A program made the translations under genes and the position numbers. Positions 36,900 to 49,500 of a stretch of DNA of 64,000 bases are shown here, in pieces. The stretch spans positions 3,357,501 to 3,421,500 of the forward strand of contig LR746278.1 of the NCBI GenBank assembly GCA_902729315.2. Direction: 5' to 3'. The DNA is from Spirodela intermedia. Lineage: Eukaryota; Streptophyta; Magnoliopsida; Alismatales; Araceae. Each line of letters begins with the position of its first letter. Position 1 is the first letter of the stretch. The notes beneath the pieces are model-generated. The model had not been told where the DNA came from and searched no databases. It worked only from the letters and a program-made list of their open reading frames with translations.

Positions 36900-39060
36900 T
36901 CCTATACCATAAACTAGTGTAGTAAACGAACTACACTATTTCAGTGTATCAACTTTATAATATGGAGTACTATATCTCCAAAGAAATATTCTCAAGTAGA
37001 ATAATGTAATACATAAAAAAAATTAATGTATTTATATCTCAGAAGATTTTAATACATCAAAAATAGTAGTTAGATAAATAGAATTAATATCACAAAATAG
37101 TGCAATGAATTTACAGAAATATTTTGTTAAATCAAATTCAATCTAACAAGATAATATTTAAATCTATCAAGTTCACATTTTAAAATAAGGATATACAGAA
37201 AGCCAACATTTTACTAGATGAAGTTCATGTTATGAAACAATGTACTATAACAAGGTTAATATGTCAATAAATGAAATGTTTTGCCATAAAACAATGAAAC
37301 TAAGTTTCATATCTCAACTATTAAGCATGAGCTGCATGCAGATAGCATAATAAAAGTATGTGCCAAATATATTTTATGTGATATTTAGTATGTATCAAAC
37401 TAATGATATGTATTTTGGTTTTCAAATTTCAATTCTTCTAACGTTCACAAAGGACAATTTGGTAATCTATAGATATAGTTTTATGTAATATTTAAAGTGA
37501 TAACTATCATAAATTTGGTAAGTAAATCAAGTATAAGTCAGGTAAAATGTCTCATGTTCATAACCCATATGACTAAAATATTTTTTGGCTGCAAGATGGT
37601 GTCATAGATATGGGGGTGTGATCACTCATTGAAAGCATGTTCTAAGCAGAAACAATGCAATATGCAACACATCAAAATTTTAGGCATGAACATGGCCCAA
37701 AATGGACTGCTAAACTAGTGTTATAACAACCATTGCAGCCCATTGAGGTCAGTATGAAAAGGAGCCTTTCGCCCATATTAGTTTTTAATAAAAGAAAAAG
37801 TGAAAATGAGAGAGAGCTTCTCATACCCCACCTTCTGCCTTCAAGGAGTCTAAGTTGTTGTTCTACATCCATGACTCTAGCATACATTTGAACCTTCCTC
37901 TAATAAATTAAATTTTTTTTAAACTAAGGAAACCACAAGTTGAATTGCTAAGAATGCTAAATATTCTAAGCTATATTTCAGGTTTACTATTACCTCAATC
38001 TTCAGCATATAGGTCTCTAGGGCTTATAGATTTTGTGGTTGATCTTTGAAGCCACATAATACATCACATAGGTTCCTTGAGGCCTGATATGGTGGTTGAT
38101 CTCAATAGCCATATGATCTAACACAGACTCATTGAGGCTATGATATTTAGTGGAGGTTTATTAAAATTGTGAATTAGGGTGCTTTACTCATAGCTTAATG
38201 GAACCAAAAGACTTTGTCATTAGAAAGTGAAGTAGGTATGATTGACCAAACCATTATAAAATATTATGTTAATCATCAGATTTTTCATCAATTTCTTTAG
38301 AAGCAAGAATATAAAGAATCCAATTCAACCCTCAACTAAGTTATATTGTTGCCTAAGTGAAACTAATAATATATAAAGCTTAATATGCCAATATATGACG
38401 ACTTATACTGCAGTATATAAATATATAGAAATATATAACGAATTACATTGCCAATTAGCAATAAGTATCAAGTTTGATATGTCATTATATGAAAAATTAT
38501 GTTGTGGAACAACCTTATGTACCAAACTTGATATGTTAGTATGTCATGAGTTACATTGCAAATCAAAGTATATCAAGTTACTATGATCAAGTGTCAAGAA
38601 AAACTTCTCAACAGAACAATGTTCATATTAAGCATGCTATGTCAATACATAAAAACTTGAAATATTGTATATGAAGGGTTACATGTCAATATATGACTAC
38701 CTACAATGTAGAAAAATATTATATCTCAAGCCTAATACGTCAATGTACAATGAGTTTCATTTTAAAACAAGAGTGTACAAGATTAGTATGTCTAGAAGTG
38801 AGTCTTACATTATATAAAAATATTATATATTTAGCTTCATATATCAACATATGACGAGTTACATACTCAACTTAACACATTATTATATGACAACAAATCT
38901 TGTAGAATAACAAAGTATATCAGATTTAGTGTAAGATGTAAACTTATGATGCAGAAAATAATATATATTAAGCAGAATATGTTAATATATGACACAAATT
39001 GTTAAAAATAGTACATAAAAAGCTTAATATATTCTTATATGCCAAGTTAGAGTGAGTGGC
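36900..39060. repeat. Degenerate AT-rich tandem array, period about 50-60 bp
   Basis: A unit resembling AATATGTCAATATATGACG plus GAGTTACATTGTAGAA and a TATATCAAG tail recurs many times. Clear copies of its core lie near 37257, 38380, 38473, 38529, 38637, 38681, 38737, 38789, 38845, 38877, 38977 and 39025, with typical steps of 45-60 bp. Copies are heavily substituted and some are missing between 37330 and 38000. A second array with a similar step lies inside it (38018-38160). Confidence 0.65.
38018..38160. repeat. Short tandem repeat, 57-bp step
   Basis: GTGGTTGATCT at 38035 recurs as GTGGTTGATCT at 38092, with TTGAGGC words near 38078 and 38132 and matching CCACATAAT/CCATATGAT blocks. About 2.5 units. 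The period equals that of the surrounding array, but the unit sequence is different. Confidence 0.6.
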
Positions 39061-41617
39061 AGCAACATATATCAAGTTCTAAATAACTAGACATAAATGT
39101 GATAATTTATGTTACATAATAACGAAACAAATCAAAATAAATAACTTAGTATATAAAAATCACAATTTAAAACTAGATTTTTAACTCAAGAGCAGCATAG
39201 AAATAATCATTTACATTCCCAACATTTTTAATAAATAATTATTTATTTTTTTTAATAATAATAGTAATATATGAAATTTAAAATTTTTAGTTTGTGACAT
39301 TTTTACTTTGATAAATTAATTTTATGAAATATGATATCTTTGGATATGAAATTTCATGATGATTAAATTGTGCTATGATAGTCAAAAGGAATACATAATT
39401 TAGTCCTTAAATCCACAAGAATTCTTATAATACATAGGTACAGAAAAATCTATTATGAGAATGAAAATTCAATGTTGATTAGTCCCCTTAAATTTTAAAT
39501 GGCTGGTCTTTGAAGAGAGTAAAATATGTTGTCAATCTCCTAAAAAATTAGATCAATTAACAAAAACATCAAAGAAACTTAATTAGAGAAAAATTACTAA
39601 TCCTATAAATTTTATGCATCATATTACTAACCTAATTGTTTGAGTTTTGTATTTGAACACATGTTGAACCTTCAAACATTTGTGGTCTATTATTTTATGT
39701 TTTCACCCCAGTGCAATCACCATTTTTGAGTCTTTCCTATTTCTAGGAGTAGTCTTCTTCTTATGGTATACACTCCCACACATAATTCATTCCATAGTCT
39801 AACATCATCACCATACTAATTTGTTGGAAAATCATGAACCTATCTTAACCTTCAAAGAAAAACTACATTACAACAACTGAAAAAAAGGTATTTATTTAAT
39901 TTTCATCTCTATTGTAAATTAAACAATTGATAAAAATAACGAGACTTTCAAAAATCAGAAAAAAATTGAAATTTATAGTTAACAAACAGCCAATAACGAA
40001 GCACCCAAAATTATCACTAGGGAAGAAAATATATTTATTTGACATGAGTACAGTCCATGTTGAAACTCCATGAGTAATCATTGTAAACAAAACATTGGCA
40101 TGAAGAGCTTCCAAATCTTAGTCAAAATACCATACCATAAGAAAGATCCAAACTAAACAACCATAAGACTCAATTAAGTTATCATTGAAACCATTTGATT
40201 TATAGTAGTAAACTTATGTCTCTCTCAAGAGGTGCTAGTGGGCACTTGGATGTTTCTAGACCCATCAGTTGAAAATAGTGAGCTCACATTAGATTATTAA
40301 TGTTTTGTCCTTTAGAGCCATAAATCTAAAATCAAGTAAGGAATTTCATGCAGCTAGAACCATTAATCTAGTGAAGTTGAGTTGATGCATTGTAATAATA
40401 TATTTTATTATTTGTGGATAGTTAAAGTCAAAGAAGACGCGCTCAAGAGTTGAATAAGTCAAGAGAGTTCAAATGACTATAAATTGTGTTTCCCCTTGTA
40501 ATCACACTATAATTTATTTAGAGTCCGCTCACTTTAACTATAATGTTTCTCTTCAACTGCATCAACTCCATTTCTCTCATAACCCATTAGAAAAAAAAAT
40601 CAATTCACCACTCTATTATTTCATTTATAGGCTCATCAGACACAATTCATGTTGTTTTAATTAATCATTCTCACTAAACATAAATCCAAAAACTTGGTAA
40701 ATTATATTAATTAGTATTATACATTATTAGTGATGTGATTCAAAATATTTGCTAAAGGCTGTATATTTATGATTATCAAAACCTTGCTTTCATTGGTCAT
40801 TCTAACTTTCACAATATATAAAGTTTATTAAAGACTTTTTTCATCACATGTTAAAAATTTATAAGACACTTAGATCAATATTTTATTCCATGGGTTAATT
40901 TTTTAAACAATGAAAAAAAATAAATGAGAATAATAAGGAAATTTCTCAAACATTAACAATTTGTGAAGATAAAACATGTAACATCTGATCTTCCTGCCTT
41001 TGTATGAAAATGGAAACAACTACTTGATTGTTGGATGGCTCAATTTAGTTCAAAATTGTATCCCATGTTACTATTATCAGAATTGATACCTCTATGGGAA
41101 ATAGAAGCTCAAAGGTTAAATGGCATAATAGAAATCTTCTCTGGCATCATTTTTTACACATAATTAAGTGCATATTAATTAGATGTGAGATACATCCACC
41201 TAACATGAAACATTGTAGGATGAATCTGTGGTCAAATTAGGAAATATAAAAACATCAATCAGACTTTTAATTTCATTATTGTGAGCTATGTTGTGATTTG
41301 GTTACAATCTACCTTATGAACACATGACTTACAACTATGCATCCATTAAAATATAAAAGGATTTACTAACATTACATGTAGGTTTCTCTCTACTACTTAG
41401 CCTTTGAAGGTTTATAAAGGTAGTTTCTTAAATAAATCAAATGAATAAATAAACTTCCTGAATTGATATAATAACCCATCACTAAAATCATGTTCTATAT
41501 GGTAAAAGTAAAGTGTAGATGGAAAATGTTTTTCCTATAAAGAGGGCACATTTTATTCATTTATTATATAATTGGATAGTAACATGGGATGTTTTGAACT
41601 AAATTGTGTGTGTCTAT

Positions 41618-41676
41618 GTCTATGTGTGTCTTTGTGTGTGTGTGTCTATGTATGTGTGTGTGAGAGAGAGAGAGAG
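41618..41676. repeat. Compound (TG)n/(GA)n microsatellite
   Basis: TG-rich run with CTATG interruptions followed by a (GA)n run. No coding meaning. Confidence 0.9.
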
Positions 41677-42209
41677 AGGGCGGGAGAGAGCTTCAGTAGG
41701 GTGTCCACTTCATGTGATTTCTATCACGATTCCAAAACATGGGCCGATCTGAATATTCTCCTTGTGGCAACTTGCTGACTACATTAGCTTTTTTAGGCTG
41801 AAAACACTCACCAGCCACCAGTTCATTCACTTTAAAATCCAAATATCTAGGAGGGGCTCTATGAGTTATTACTGTGTGGCATCTAAAGGCCCTGATTAGA
41901 TCATGAGGTATCTAGAGATATAAAAGGTTCTTTACACAGTACCCCATCAACACGATGATGAGAGGCCCTTCAATGTCTCCTCCTTTCCACCTAGACATTC
42001 TCCTTGGTATAACGACATGCATGATGATGATCGTGACTATATGATAATGATGTGGTGAAGGTGAAGAGTGTTAGGTTCGGAGCAACGATTTCATGAGCAA
42101 ACCCTCAAAAGTTCTCTGAAGGGAGGGGAATGTAATTCTACCTCTACTCTCTTAAAAGGAACACCCTCCCTCTATAATAGTATCCAATAGGGGACTGACG
42201 TGACTAATC

Positions 42210-43410
42210 TGTTGTATATTAAATCATGTAAATCTAAAATTTATAAAACTAGAAAATATGATTTTTCAGATATTTAAAAGTATTTCTGAACAAATATATC
42301 AATTATAATTTAATAAAACTTTCAAAATTAGTGATAATTTTCCAGGTCAATCATAGGGATGTAATATAATATTTGATAATTATTCAGAATTTTTCTAAAT
42401 GAATACAATTTTTTATAAATTTTATACTAGGAAATAAAAAGGAAATATATTTAAAATTCATGAAAAAGGGAAATAAAAGAGCAGACGTTAGGATGATGTC
42501 AGCACCCGGCGAATGCGAATCAGGCAGAAACAAAATTTCACCTAGTGATTTTTATGTAAGCGATTATAGATGACTTAATTAATCAAATTAAGACATGTAA
42601 AAGCCAAAAAAATCGTAATTAAAGAAAGTATATTTTGGTAAATTAAAATCACACAAATTATCACTAAATAAAGCGTAAAGTAAGTTGAAAGTAGGAAAAC
42701 AGAGTTCCGACATTACGACGGTAATGCGTTGGCAATGTATTAAAATCCTAAGCATTTAGGAAGATCATCGTGTAGTGTCTACGGCTTCGAGGGCTCTCCT
42801 TGAACAAAAATGATGTGGACAATCTCTAGATCTTCTCACGAAGTCTAGAGATTAATGAAATGAGTCATCGAGTCATCTCCGACGGCTGTCACTTGGTGGA
42901 GCAGAAAACTAGTGACTTTGCACTTGTGGCTATCACCCGATGGAGAGGAACTAAATGGAGGTGGGGCGCATGTTAAAGAGTTTTATCCTTAGGTCCGCGC
43001 AACAAGAGGAGGCTCTTCATCGCATCTAGTATGCTCTCAGGAGGTGGTGACTTATCTCTTGGTGGATCATCCTCTTCTCAACGACAGTTTGTTCATCGAC
43101 TAATCGAAGATAATTTACTCGATGCATTCGCAATCCTTTTATCGCGAATCGTCAATAATTTTAGTAGTAATGCTCTACGAATCACATTGACGAGATTTTC
43201 ACTAATGATCTAGTGATTCTCGTTACTTAATCCTTCACCAAAGATCTACAAGAAAGTCGTAATAATTAGATAAAAATATATAATCTTTAACTCTAGGAGG
43301 ATTTGAACCGGTTGCCCGCCCTTTCTAGGGAAGGTGACACAGGTTTAGTCCCACATCAGTTGTGTACCGATTTTTCAGGCGAATATATACTAATGTTTCA
43401 TTCCTAAGTA
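42210..43410 (+). repeat. LTR-like dispersed repeat family 1, copy B
   Basis: Partner of copy A at 9220-10520, same orientation, same order of anchor blocks with nearly equal spacing over the first 330 bp. The region before the right-end promoter differs: copy B holds about 70 bp with GGATTTGAACCGG, where copy A has unrelated AT-rich sequence. Copy B is the more GC-rich of the two. Substitutions and small indels throughout indicate old insertions. Confidence 0.6.
43348..43393 (+). promoter_or_regulatory. snRNA-type upstream element plus TATA box in repeat copy B
   Basis: GTCCCACATCA at 43348-43358 and a TATATACTAA box from 43384, again 25 bp after the element. Spacing and sequence are kept between copies although the intervening bases have changed. 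No snRNA sequence was recognised downstream. Confidence 0.4.
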
Positions 43411-44271
43411 AGTCCCTTCTCTTGCGTGTACAACCACTACTTGTGGGTTTGGCTGGTTGACAGGTCCCCCTCATTTTGTCTTCATTTATCTCAAAAGTAA
43501 GATTGTAAAAATCATATAAATTTATGTAAGATCACATAATTACCTAAAAATTTATATTAATCAACTGAAAATCACTTTCCACACTTTAACATAAATATGT
43601 CTATTTATCATGAGTTAAAACTAAAACTACATTATTTACTAATTATTAACTCATGATAATGAAGACTTATTAGGGACTAAACATGTGGAAACACCTTCTC
43701 CTGCATTTCTCTTTCCACATGATTCAAGAACCTCCAAGGGTCTTCCCATAAAATCACTACTAAAATCATAATGGAGAGTTGAGGGGGGTAGTGGGAAAAC
43801 TACACCACAAGCTTGGACTATGGTCTTGGTTCGGTCTTGTCCATATATGACAGCCACCAGGTACCCCCCGAACATTTATCAACGGATTCTATCAATGGAG
43901 TTGACTTGTTCTGAGGGTCTTGAAGTGATCCCGTTCAACCGAGGGTAATCTCTTGATTTACAGTCTACGTAGAGAAAGAGAGAGAAAGAGAGAGACGTAG
44001 TTGGCATTCTTTCGTATCTCCCTAAAAGTCTATGCCCAACGGAGTAATACCACCAGGAAGAGTGTTTCGTCTCTATAGCGTCTTGTTCTAACACATGTGA
44101 ACGATCAGCATATAAAGGTTTGAAGTCTTAGTGCGTTGCCAAATGGGGCAGTCGTTCGTCGTTCGTCGTTCGTCTTCTTGAGTTAATGGCATCACGAATG
44201 ATTATATGCTGTCCCCCGTGCCGCCTCCCCCCACCCCGTCAAACCCCAAAGATTCCCGACATTCTTCTCTT

Positions 44272-44274
<3 letters not shown>

Positions 44275-44312
<38 letters not shown>
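44275..44312. repeat. (CT)n microsatellite in SAUR leader
   Basis: About 38 bp of CT on the coding strand, ending 107 bp before the SAUR ATG. It probably lies in the promoter or 5' leader, a common place for such tracts in plants. Confidence 0.9.
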
Positions 44313-44316
<4 letters not shown>

Positions 44317-44333
44317 ATGTTTAGTAGAGCAGC

Positions 44334-44404
44334 ATGGTCATCTCATCGATGTCGGTGGCGGTAGCGAGCGAGGCTACAAGATGAGCCATCCCCTCGGTGA
44401 GTAG
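44334..44404 (+). promoter_or_regulatory. Two short upstream ORFs before the SAUR gene
   Basis: A 16-codon uORF (44334-44384, starting MVISSMSV) and a 7-codon uORF (44381-44404, MSHPLGE) overlap by four bases. A further out-of-frame ATG at 44415 sits four bases before the SAUR ATG (ATGAATG) and opens a long overlapping frame. If the leader is transcribed, these would reduce SAUR translation or favour leaky scanning. Confidence 0.45.
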
Positions 44405-44418
44405 AAGCGGTTTCATGA

Positions 44419-44694
44419 ATGGGTCAGAGAGCGGGGAGAATAAAGGAGGAGCGTCTCCTCCCCGCCCGACGGAAGGAGGAGCGGACGACGCGGCCGCCGA
44501 GAGGGTACGTGCCGGTGCTGGTCGGCACGGACGAAGGGGGGAAGGAACACATCAGCCTCTTCGGCCACCACGCCGTCGCTGCCCTGCTGGAGATTGCGGC
44601 GCAGGAGTTTGGGTACCAGGCTCAAGGGGTCCTCAGGATACCCTGCTGCGCTGACCTGTTCCGCCGGCAGGTCGGCGTAGCTTCCGGGACTTAG
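44419..44694 (+). CDS. SAUR-family small auxin-up RNA protein
   Basis: Intronless gene of 91 aa, as is usual for SAURs. The SAUR domain runs from PPRGYVPVLVG (about 27-37) through the FGHHAVAALLEIAAQEFGY helix to GVLRIPCCADLF (about 68-79). SAUR proteins are short-lived; many inhibit PP2C.D phosphatases at the plasma membrane and so activate proton pumps during auxin-driven growth. The N-terminal ~26 residues are basic. The usual hydrophobic phenylalanine-rich motif before the helix is replaced by EHISLFGHH, so the family match is clear but divergent. ATG at 44419, stop TAG at 44692. The start could be later, but no better ATG exists downstream before the domain. Confidence 0.85.
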   Translation: MGQRAGRIKEERLLPARRKEERTTRPPRGYVPVLVGTDEGGKEHISLFGHHAVAALLEIAAQEFGYQAQGVLRIPCCADLFRRQVGVASGT

Positions 44695-44894
44695 GGCGCA
44701 GGTCAACACCTCCCCACCATTCAGGATAAGTGAGAAGCTCTCACACGGTCATACACATTATAATCACCAGCTTCAACCCATCAAGTATAATGCAGCAACA
44801 GCGGCAGCAGAAAAAGACGATTTGGCATTCTACAACTCATTCGGGAGCGGCAATGTTTTTCAGAGCCGCAAGAAAGAAGACGAACTGCCCTCTA

Positions 44895-44897
<3 letters not shown>

Positions 44898-44987
<90 letters not shown>

Positions 44988-45052
44988 TCTCTCTCTCTCT
45001 CTATCTATCTCTCTCTCTCTCTTCTCTCTCTCTCTCTATCTATCTCTCTCTA
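44898..45052. repeat. Long (CT)n microsatellite
   Basis: About 155 bp, the longest tract in the window, with TATCTATC interruptions towards the right end. It begins about 200 bp after the SAUR stop. Confidence 0.95.
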
Positions 45053-45712
45053 GAGTTTCCAATAGGATCATGTTGGACTAATCACATGAATTAATTTCAT
45101 TTTCGCAAGATTTAGCTCTCCTTCTGGACAGTAACTGATGAGAATGCACAACACGGCTCATCTAAAAGCTGGATTAAATTCACATCGACTATCATCAACT
45201 ATAGACTCAGCAGACGGATATTTCTCCCAAAGGTTGGTTATAGGGAGCATGTAAGCTGACATTCATGTGAATTAGAAGTTCGTTGACTCAAGGCTAAATT
45301 TTCATTTTTACCCCATTTTCCCTCAACATTATCCGACCGATTTATGCTAACCGAAATAAACATAACATAAAAATTGAGTCCTCCATGAATCATGTGCTCA
45401 GAATGCTAACAAGGACGCGATTAATAATATGGATAAGAAGAACTAAAGTTAGTAAAAAGGTAATTTTCCTGATATTGTCTTCTTCTTGTTGAAAATCACC
45501 TCCTTATTCCAGTCCAATCTCACGCGGGTAGAAATCAGAAAAAAGCCAGGATGACCTAGTCGGTTTTTAATATATGGTTCAAGAGGACACATGATCAAAT
45601 CAACAACTAGCCATAATATTCCCACTTCTTGTTTGTGGCCGTTGACTTGTGGGTTCTTCACTACAGAGAGAGAGAGGAGATGAGACCCACACATCTAAGG
45701 TCAAAGGCTTTA

Positions 45713-45761
<49 letters not shown>

Positions 45762-46415
45762 CTGTATGCGCCTATAGACCGGCCTATTAGGCGGCGGGTC
45801 TTCCTGTGAGAATCTCTGGAAGAAATCCAGGGGAAGAGATGTCGGCATGGCGAGGGTAGAAGAGAGACGAAGGATGCCACGACCTTACGTGGACGGAACT
45901 CGACAGCTCGTCTGTAGTCCGACCGCCGCCCTCAAACAGGAGTGAAGAGTCAACGAAGGACGTCGAATAGTCAACGTTGGATCTCGCGTCGAGGACAGGA
46001 AGGAAAAGGTGAGGGAGGGACCGTGATGAGAGGGATTTCATCAGAAATGGGAAGCCAACATGGAAGGCAACTGAGGCTGGAACTCTAGAGAGATGGAATG
46101 GGAAGGCAGAAGATCTTCCTCTATCGGGGGAGGAGGGGGGCAAATAATTATTTAGCATCATAAAAGGAAGGGAGAACAAACTCTTGAGTCCCACGGCTGA
46201 CCGACCAGCCGTCCGCTACGGAGGCCCGCCGTTGACTTGACCAGAAGAGAATGTTAGAGGGAGGAGGGAGGCGCACGGAGGCAGAGAGGGAAATCCGAGC
46301 AGGAGAGGCCGCCGCGCGCCTCCAAGCACATCAACCAGCTAAAGAATAAATTCCTAGCGCGAGCATGCGGCAGATTATAGTCTTCTTAGGTCTACTCACC
46401 TGATGAAACACGAGT

Positions 46416-46447
<32 letters not shown>

Positions 46448-46545
46448 CAATGAAAGATGGGGCAAAAATAAGCAAATACCCAGAGGATGTCGGTCGTCGC
46501 CGTTGGTCGGTTGGAGTGCAGGGGGCGCCGCCAATTGGTCGTCGA
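45053..46545. other. Convergent intergenic region between SAUR and alpha-COP
   Basis: Contains (GA)n tracts at 45716-45758 and 46412-46441, the second about 105 bp beyond the alpha-COP stop and so likely in its 3' UTR. A - strand open frame at 45787-46194 shows no known motif and I do not call it a gene. Confidence 0.5.
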
Positions 46546-49500
46546 TCACCGGGCCTGCGAAGGGGAGCAGAGGAGGCCGGAGGCGTAGGCGCCGACAGCA
46601 GCGATCTCGCAGACGGGGCAGAGCTGGCCTTCGACGTCGGGGACGAAGTGGGAGCCGCAGTAAGGGCAGGCAACGTGCTTCTGGCCGCGGTAGATGGGGG
46701 CGAAGGTGGCGCCGCAGACGACGAAGGGGTTCCGGAAGTCGTAGTTGAGCTGGGCAGCGTCCTGCTTGTCGGCGCAGGCCTGGAGGACCTGGCGGGCGCG
46801 CTTGGCCTGTGCCTCGGCGGCGGGGTTGGTGTCGAGAAGCATCCGGGCGAAGTGGGCGGCAGTGGCGAAGTTGCCACCCCTGAAGCAGACGGTCATGGCG
46901 CTTATGAGGGCGAGCCGCAGGTGTCCCTTCTGCAGCTTGCAGTTGGTGAAGTACGCGGCGAGCTCCTGCTGGCGGACGGGGTCGTCCCTGGTCTCCTTCC
47001 TCCTCACCTCCAGCTTCAGGCCGAGCACGTACTCCCGGACGATGTCGATGAGCTCCTTCACCTCGTCCACCTCCCTCCGCTGCTCCACCACAATGAGCGG
47101 GGCGGCGTGCAGGATGGCCAGGAATAGCCGCAGGGCCTCCGCGAACTTGCCCTCCGTGGTGGCCTTGTAGGCCAGCTTCAGCTTCTCCTCCAGCTGGGGG
47201 AACCGGAGCACCAACGCCGGCGGGCCGCGCACGTTGGGGCTTGCGCCCTCGCTCCACCCTCTCTCCACTGCCAGCGGCACGACGGGTGCCAGCGCCAGCG
47301 CCCGCAGATAAGAGTGGCTGCCCGCGTGCAGGTCCATGAACAGCGGCTTCAGTGGCTCAAAGTTCTTGATCCCAAGCTGCCGGTTGAGCAGCCGCATGGC
47401 CGTCGCAAAGTCCCCAGCCGCCGCGTGCTCCCCCGCCAGGGGCGACTTCTGGGTCCAGATCTGGCTGACCGGCATCCCCGGGGCCGGCGCAACGAAGAGA
47501 GCACTGCGGGAGACAGCTGCCGCCGCCTTCGGGGTCTCCACATCGGCCGGGAGCTCCAGATCCTCCATGTCCCATCCTCCTTCCTCGTCCTCCTCTGCAT
47601 TCGCCTCGCCCTGCTCCTCACCCTCGCCTCCATTCTGGACCACATGGTCGACGTCAACGATGTCCAGGTCCTCGTCACCCCAGTCAGCGCCAGCAGCCTC
47701 CTCATCGTCGTCCTGCCCAACGGACCTCCCGGCACCCTCCAGGCCACCTTCGAAGATGCCCTTCATGACGCGCAGGAGCGGCCAATCCCCGCTGCAGGTG
47801 AGGGCAGGAGGAGGGATCAGGAGGCGGGGGTCCTTCCCCTCTGGGAGGCCAGGGGCGTCGTCCCCCAGCTCTGCTGCAAGCCGTTCGGCAACCTCTGTGA
47901 GCCCATGGAGGGAGGCAGTGATGTAGGCAAGGGGTAGCTGGCCGGCAGTCTCCAGGATCTTCACTCGCTCTTGCACGTCGCCCAGGTAGAGTGCATTGTG
48001 GAACTGCCCCATCACGTCGTTCTTGATCTCCGCGATCTTCATCATTTTCGAGAGCTTATCAGTATTCCCAGTGATGAGGTAGAGGAAGGACAGCCGCTCG
48101 AAGTTCTTGGTCCTCTGGTAGGCATACTCCACGATGCTGGTGTTCCCCTGCCGGAGGGCCTCGATGCCCAGCTTATACCAGTAGTCCTTCTCATCGATCT
48201 CCTTGGCAGAAGCGACTGCGATCTGGATGTTGCCACTCTCGAGGGCCAAGTTGAAGCGGGTCCGCTCATCCTTGACGAAGTGCAGGGCCACCTCCGGGTA
48301 CCCCTTCTGCTGGAGATAGGCAATGACAGCCTGCCCGCAAAGGCGGGAGCTCCTGATCATGCCCATGACCTGGTCGTACCTCTTCTTCAGGAGAGAGAGC
48401 TTGAAGATGTACTCGGTGGCGTCAATGGTCAGGACGCGGTTCTTGCCATCACGGTCCAGGCAGAAGATGGTGTTGCCCGATACCCTAGTGATGTATATCG
48501 GGACGTCCAGCGTGCGGATGATGCCACTGTCGCCATTCGGGAGGCAGTACTTGACGTGGTTCAGGGTGGTGTAGATGAAGACCCCATTCTCATCCCAGGC
48601 GCCACTTTTCACGCGGATGGTCTCATGGAGGGTACACCGGTGGACGAGCTTCTTGCTGGCGATGACGATTGCGTGCTTGCTGAGCAGGGCCACCGTCTCC
48701 ATGTCGCCCGACCACACCACGTACTTGACTGACGGGCTCTGGAGCTCCCCGAGGACGACCCTCTGCTGGAGGTCGAAGATGGCTACCCTTTCCTCTGCCC
48801 GGCACAGCACATTTCCTGTTCCGGCGTAGAAGATGGCGTCAGTGGGAATGGGAAGGGGACTCTTCTTGACGATCTCGTTCTTCAGATTCTTCACCAGGGC
48901 CTGGTTTGTGGCCTTGTCAAGAACAGCAAATCTGTTGCGAGCAATGAACACGGCAGAGGCTCCAGGCCCTTTCCTTGCATCCTGCACAGAATCATTCCGA
49001 CCAACGGTGTCCTTGGATACCACATATAACTCATATGATCCGCCATCGACATCAGAGCAGACCAGGACGGCATTCTCAGTCGGGCTGTAGGATAGGGTTT
49101 TAGGGCCCTGATTCAGGCTGACCGAACCGGGCCTCCGAACTGGGATCACCTGGGTGTCCTTCTGAGTTGAGAATTCGTAGAACCGGAGGAAACGATCTTT
49201 GATGTAGTATAATGAGTCTCCGCTCACAGAGAATGCAGGGCGTTCTCTCTCCAACTTGAAGACGATCATGCCACTGTCGTGGCCAGCTGCCAGAAGGTTC
49301 ATCTCAGGGTGGGCTGCGAGGATCCAGAAGCGGTCATGCTCCCGGCGGAATGTCTGAACGCCCGTCCGCTTTGTAACATCCCAGACACGGATGCTCTTGT
49401 CCTCTGAATTTGAGACGATAATATCCTGCTTAGCGTGAAACATTACACATGAAACATTATTCATGTGCCCCCTCAACGTGTCCACTTCCCAGGCCTTTGT

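Larger units (their letters stand above)
29212..44330. other. Gene-poor 15-kb spacer
   Basis: No gene recognised. 30900-35900 is mixed in composition and holds several (GA)n/(CT)n tracts; 32460-32760 is GC-richer, but its open frames show no known motif. 36000-43400 is AT-rich and contains two degenerate tandem arrays and repeat family 1 copy B, all listed separately. 43430-44330 leads into the SAUR gene. Confidence 0.45.

Noticed and set aside
43299..43309. GGATTTGAACC, the complement of a tRNA T-loop/B box
   Set aside because: No A box, acceptor stem or cloverleaf could be formed around it on the - strand. It is a chance match or a trace of a tRNA-derived insertion in repeat copy B.
44730..45094. 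Two overlapping + strand frames of 90-107 codons after the SAUR gene
   Set aside because: Produced by the long (CT)n tract; no non-repetitive coding signal.
45787..46194. - strand frame of 135 codons
   Set aside because: No recognisable motif or homology, and it overlaps a probable non-coding GA-rich spacer. Kept out for lack of support.
46450..48829. Several + strand frames of 80-253 codons opposite alpha-COP exon 3
   Set aside because: Antisense shadows caused by high GC at third codon positions of the true exon.
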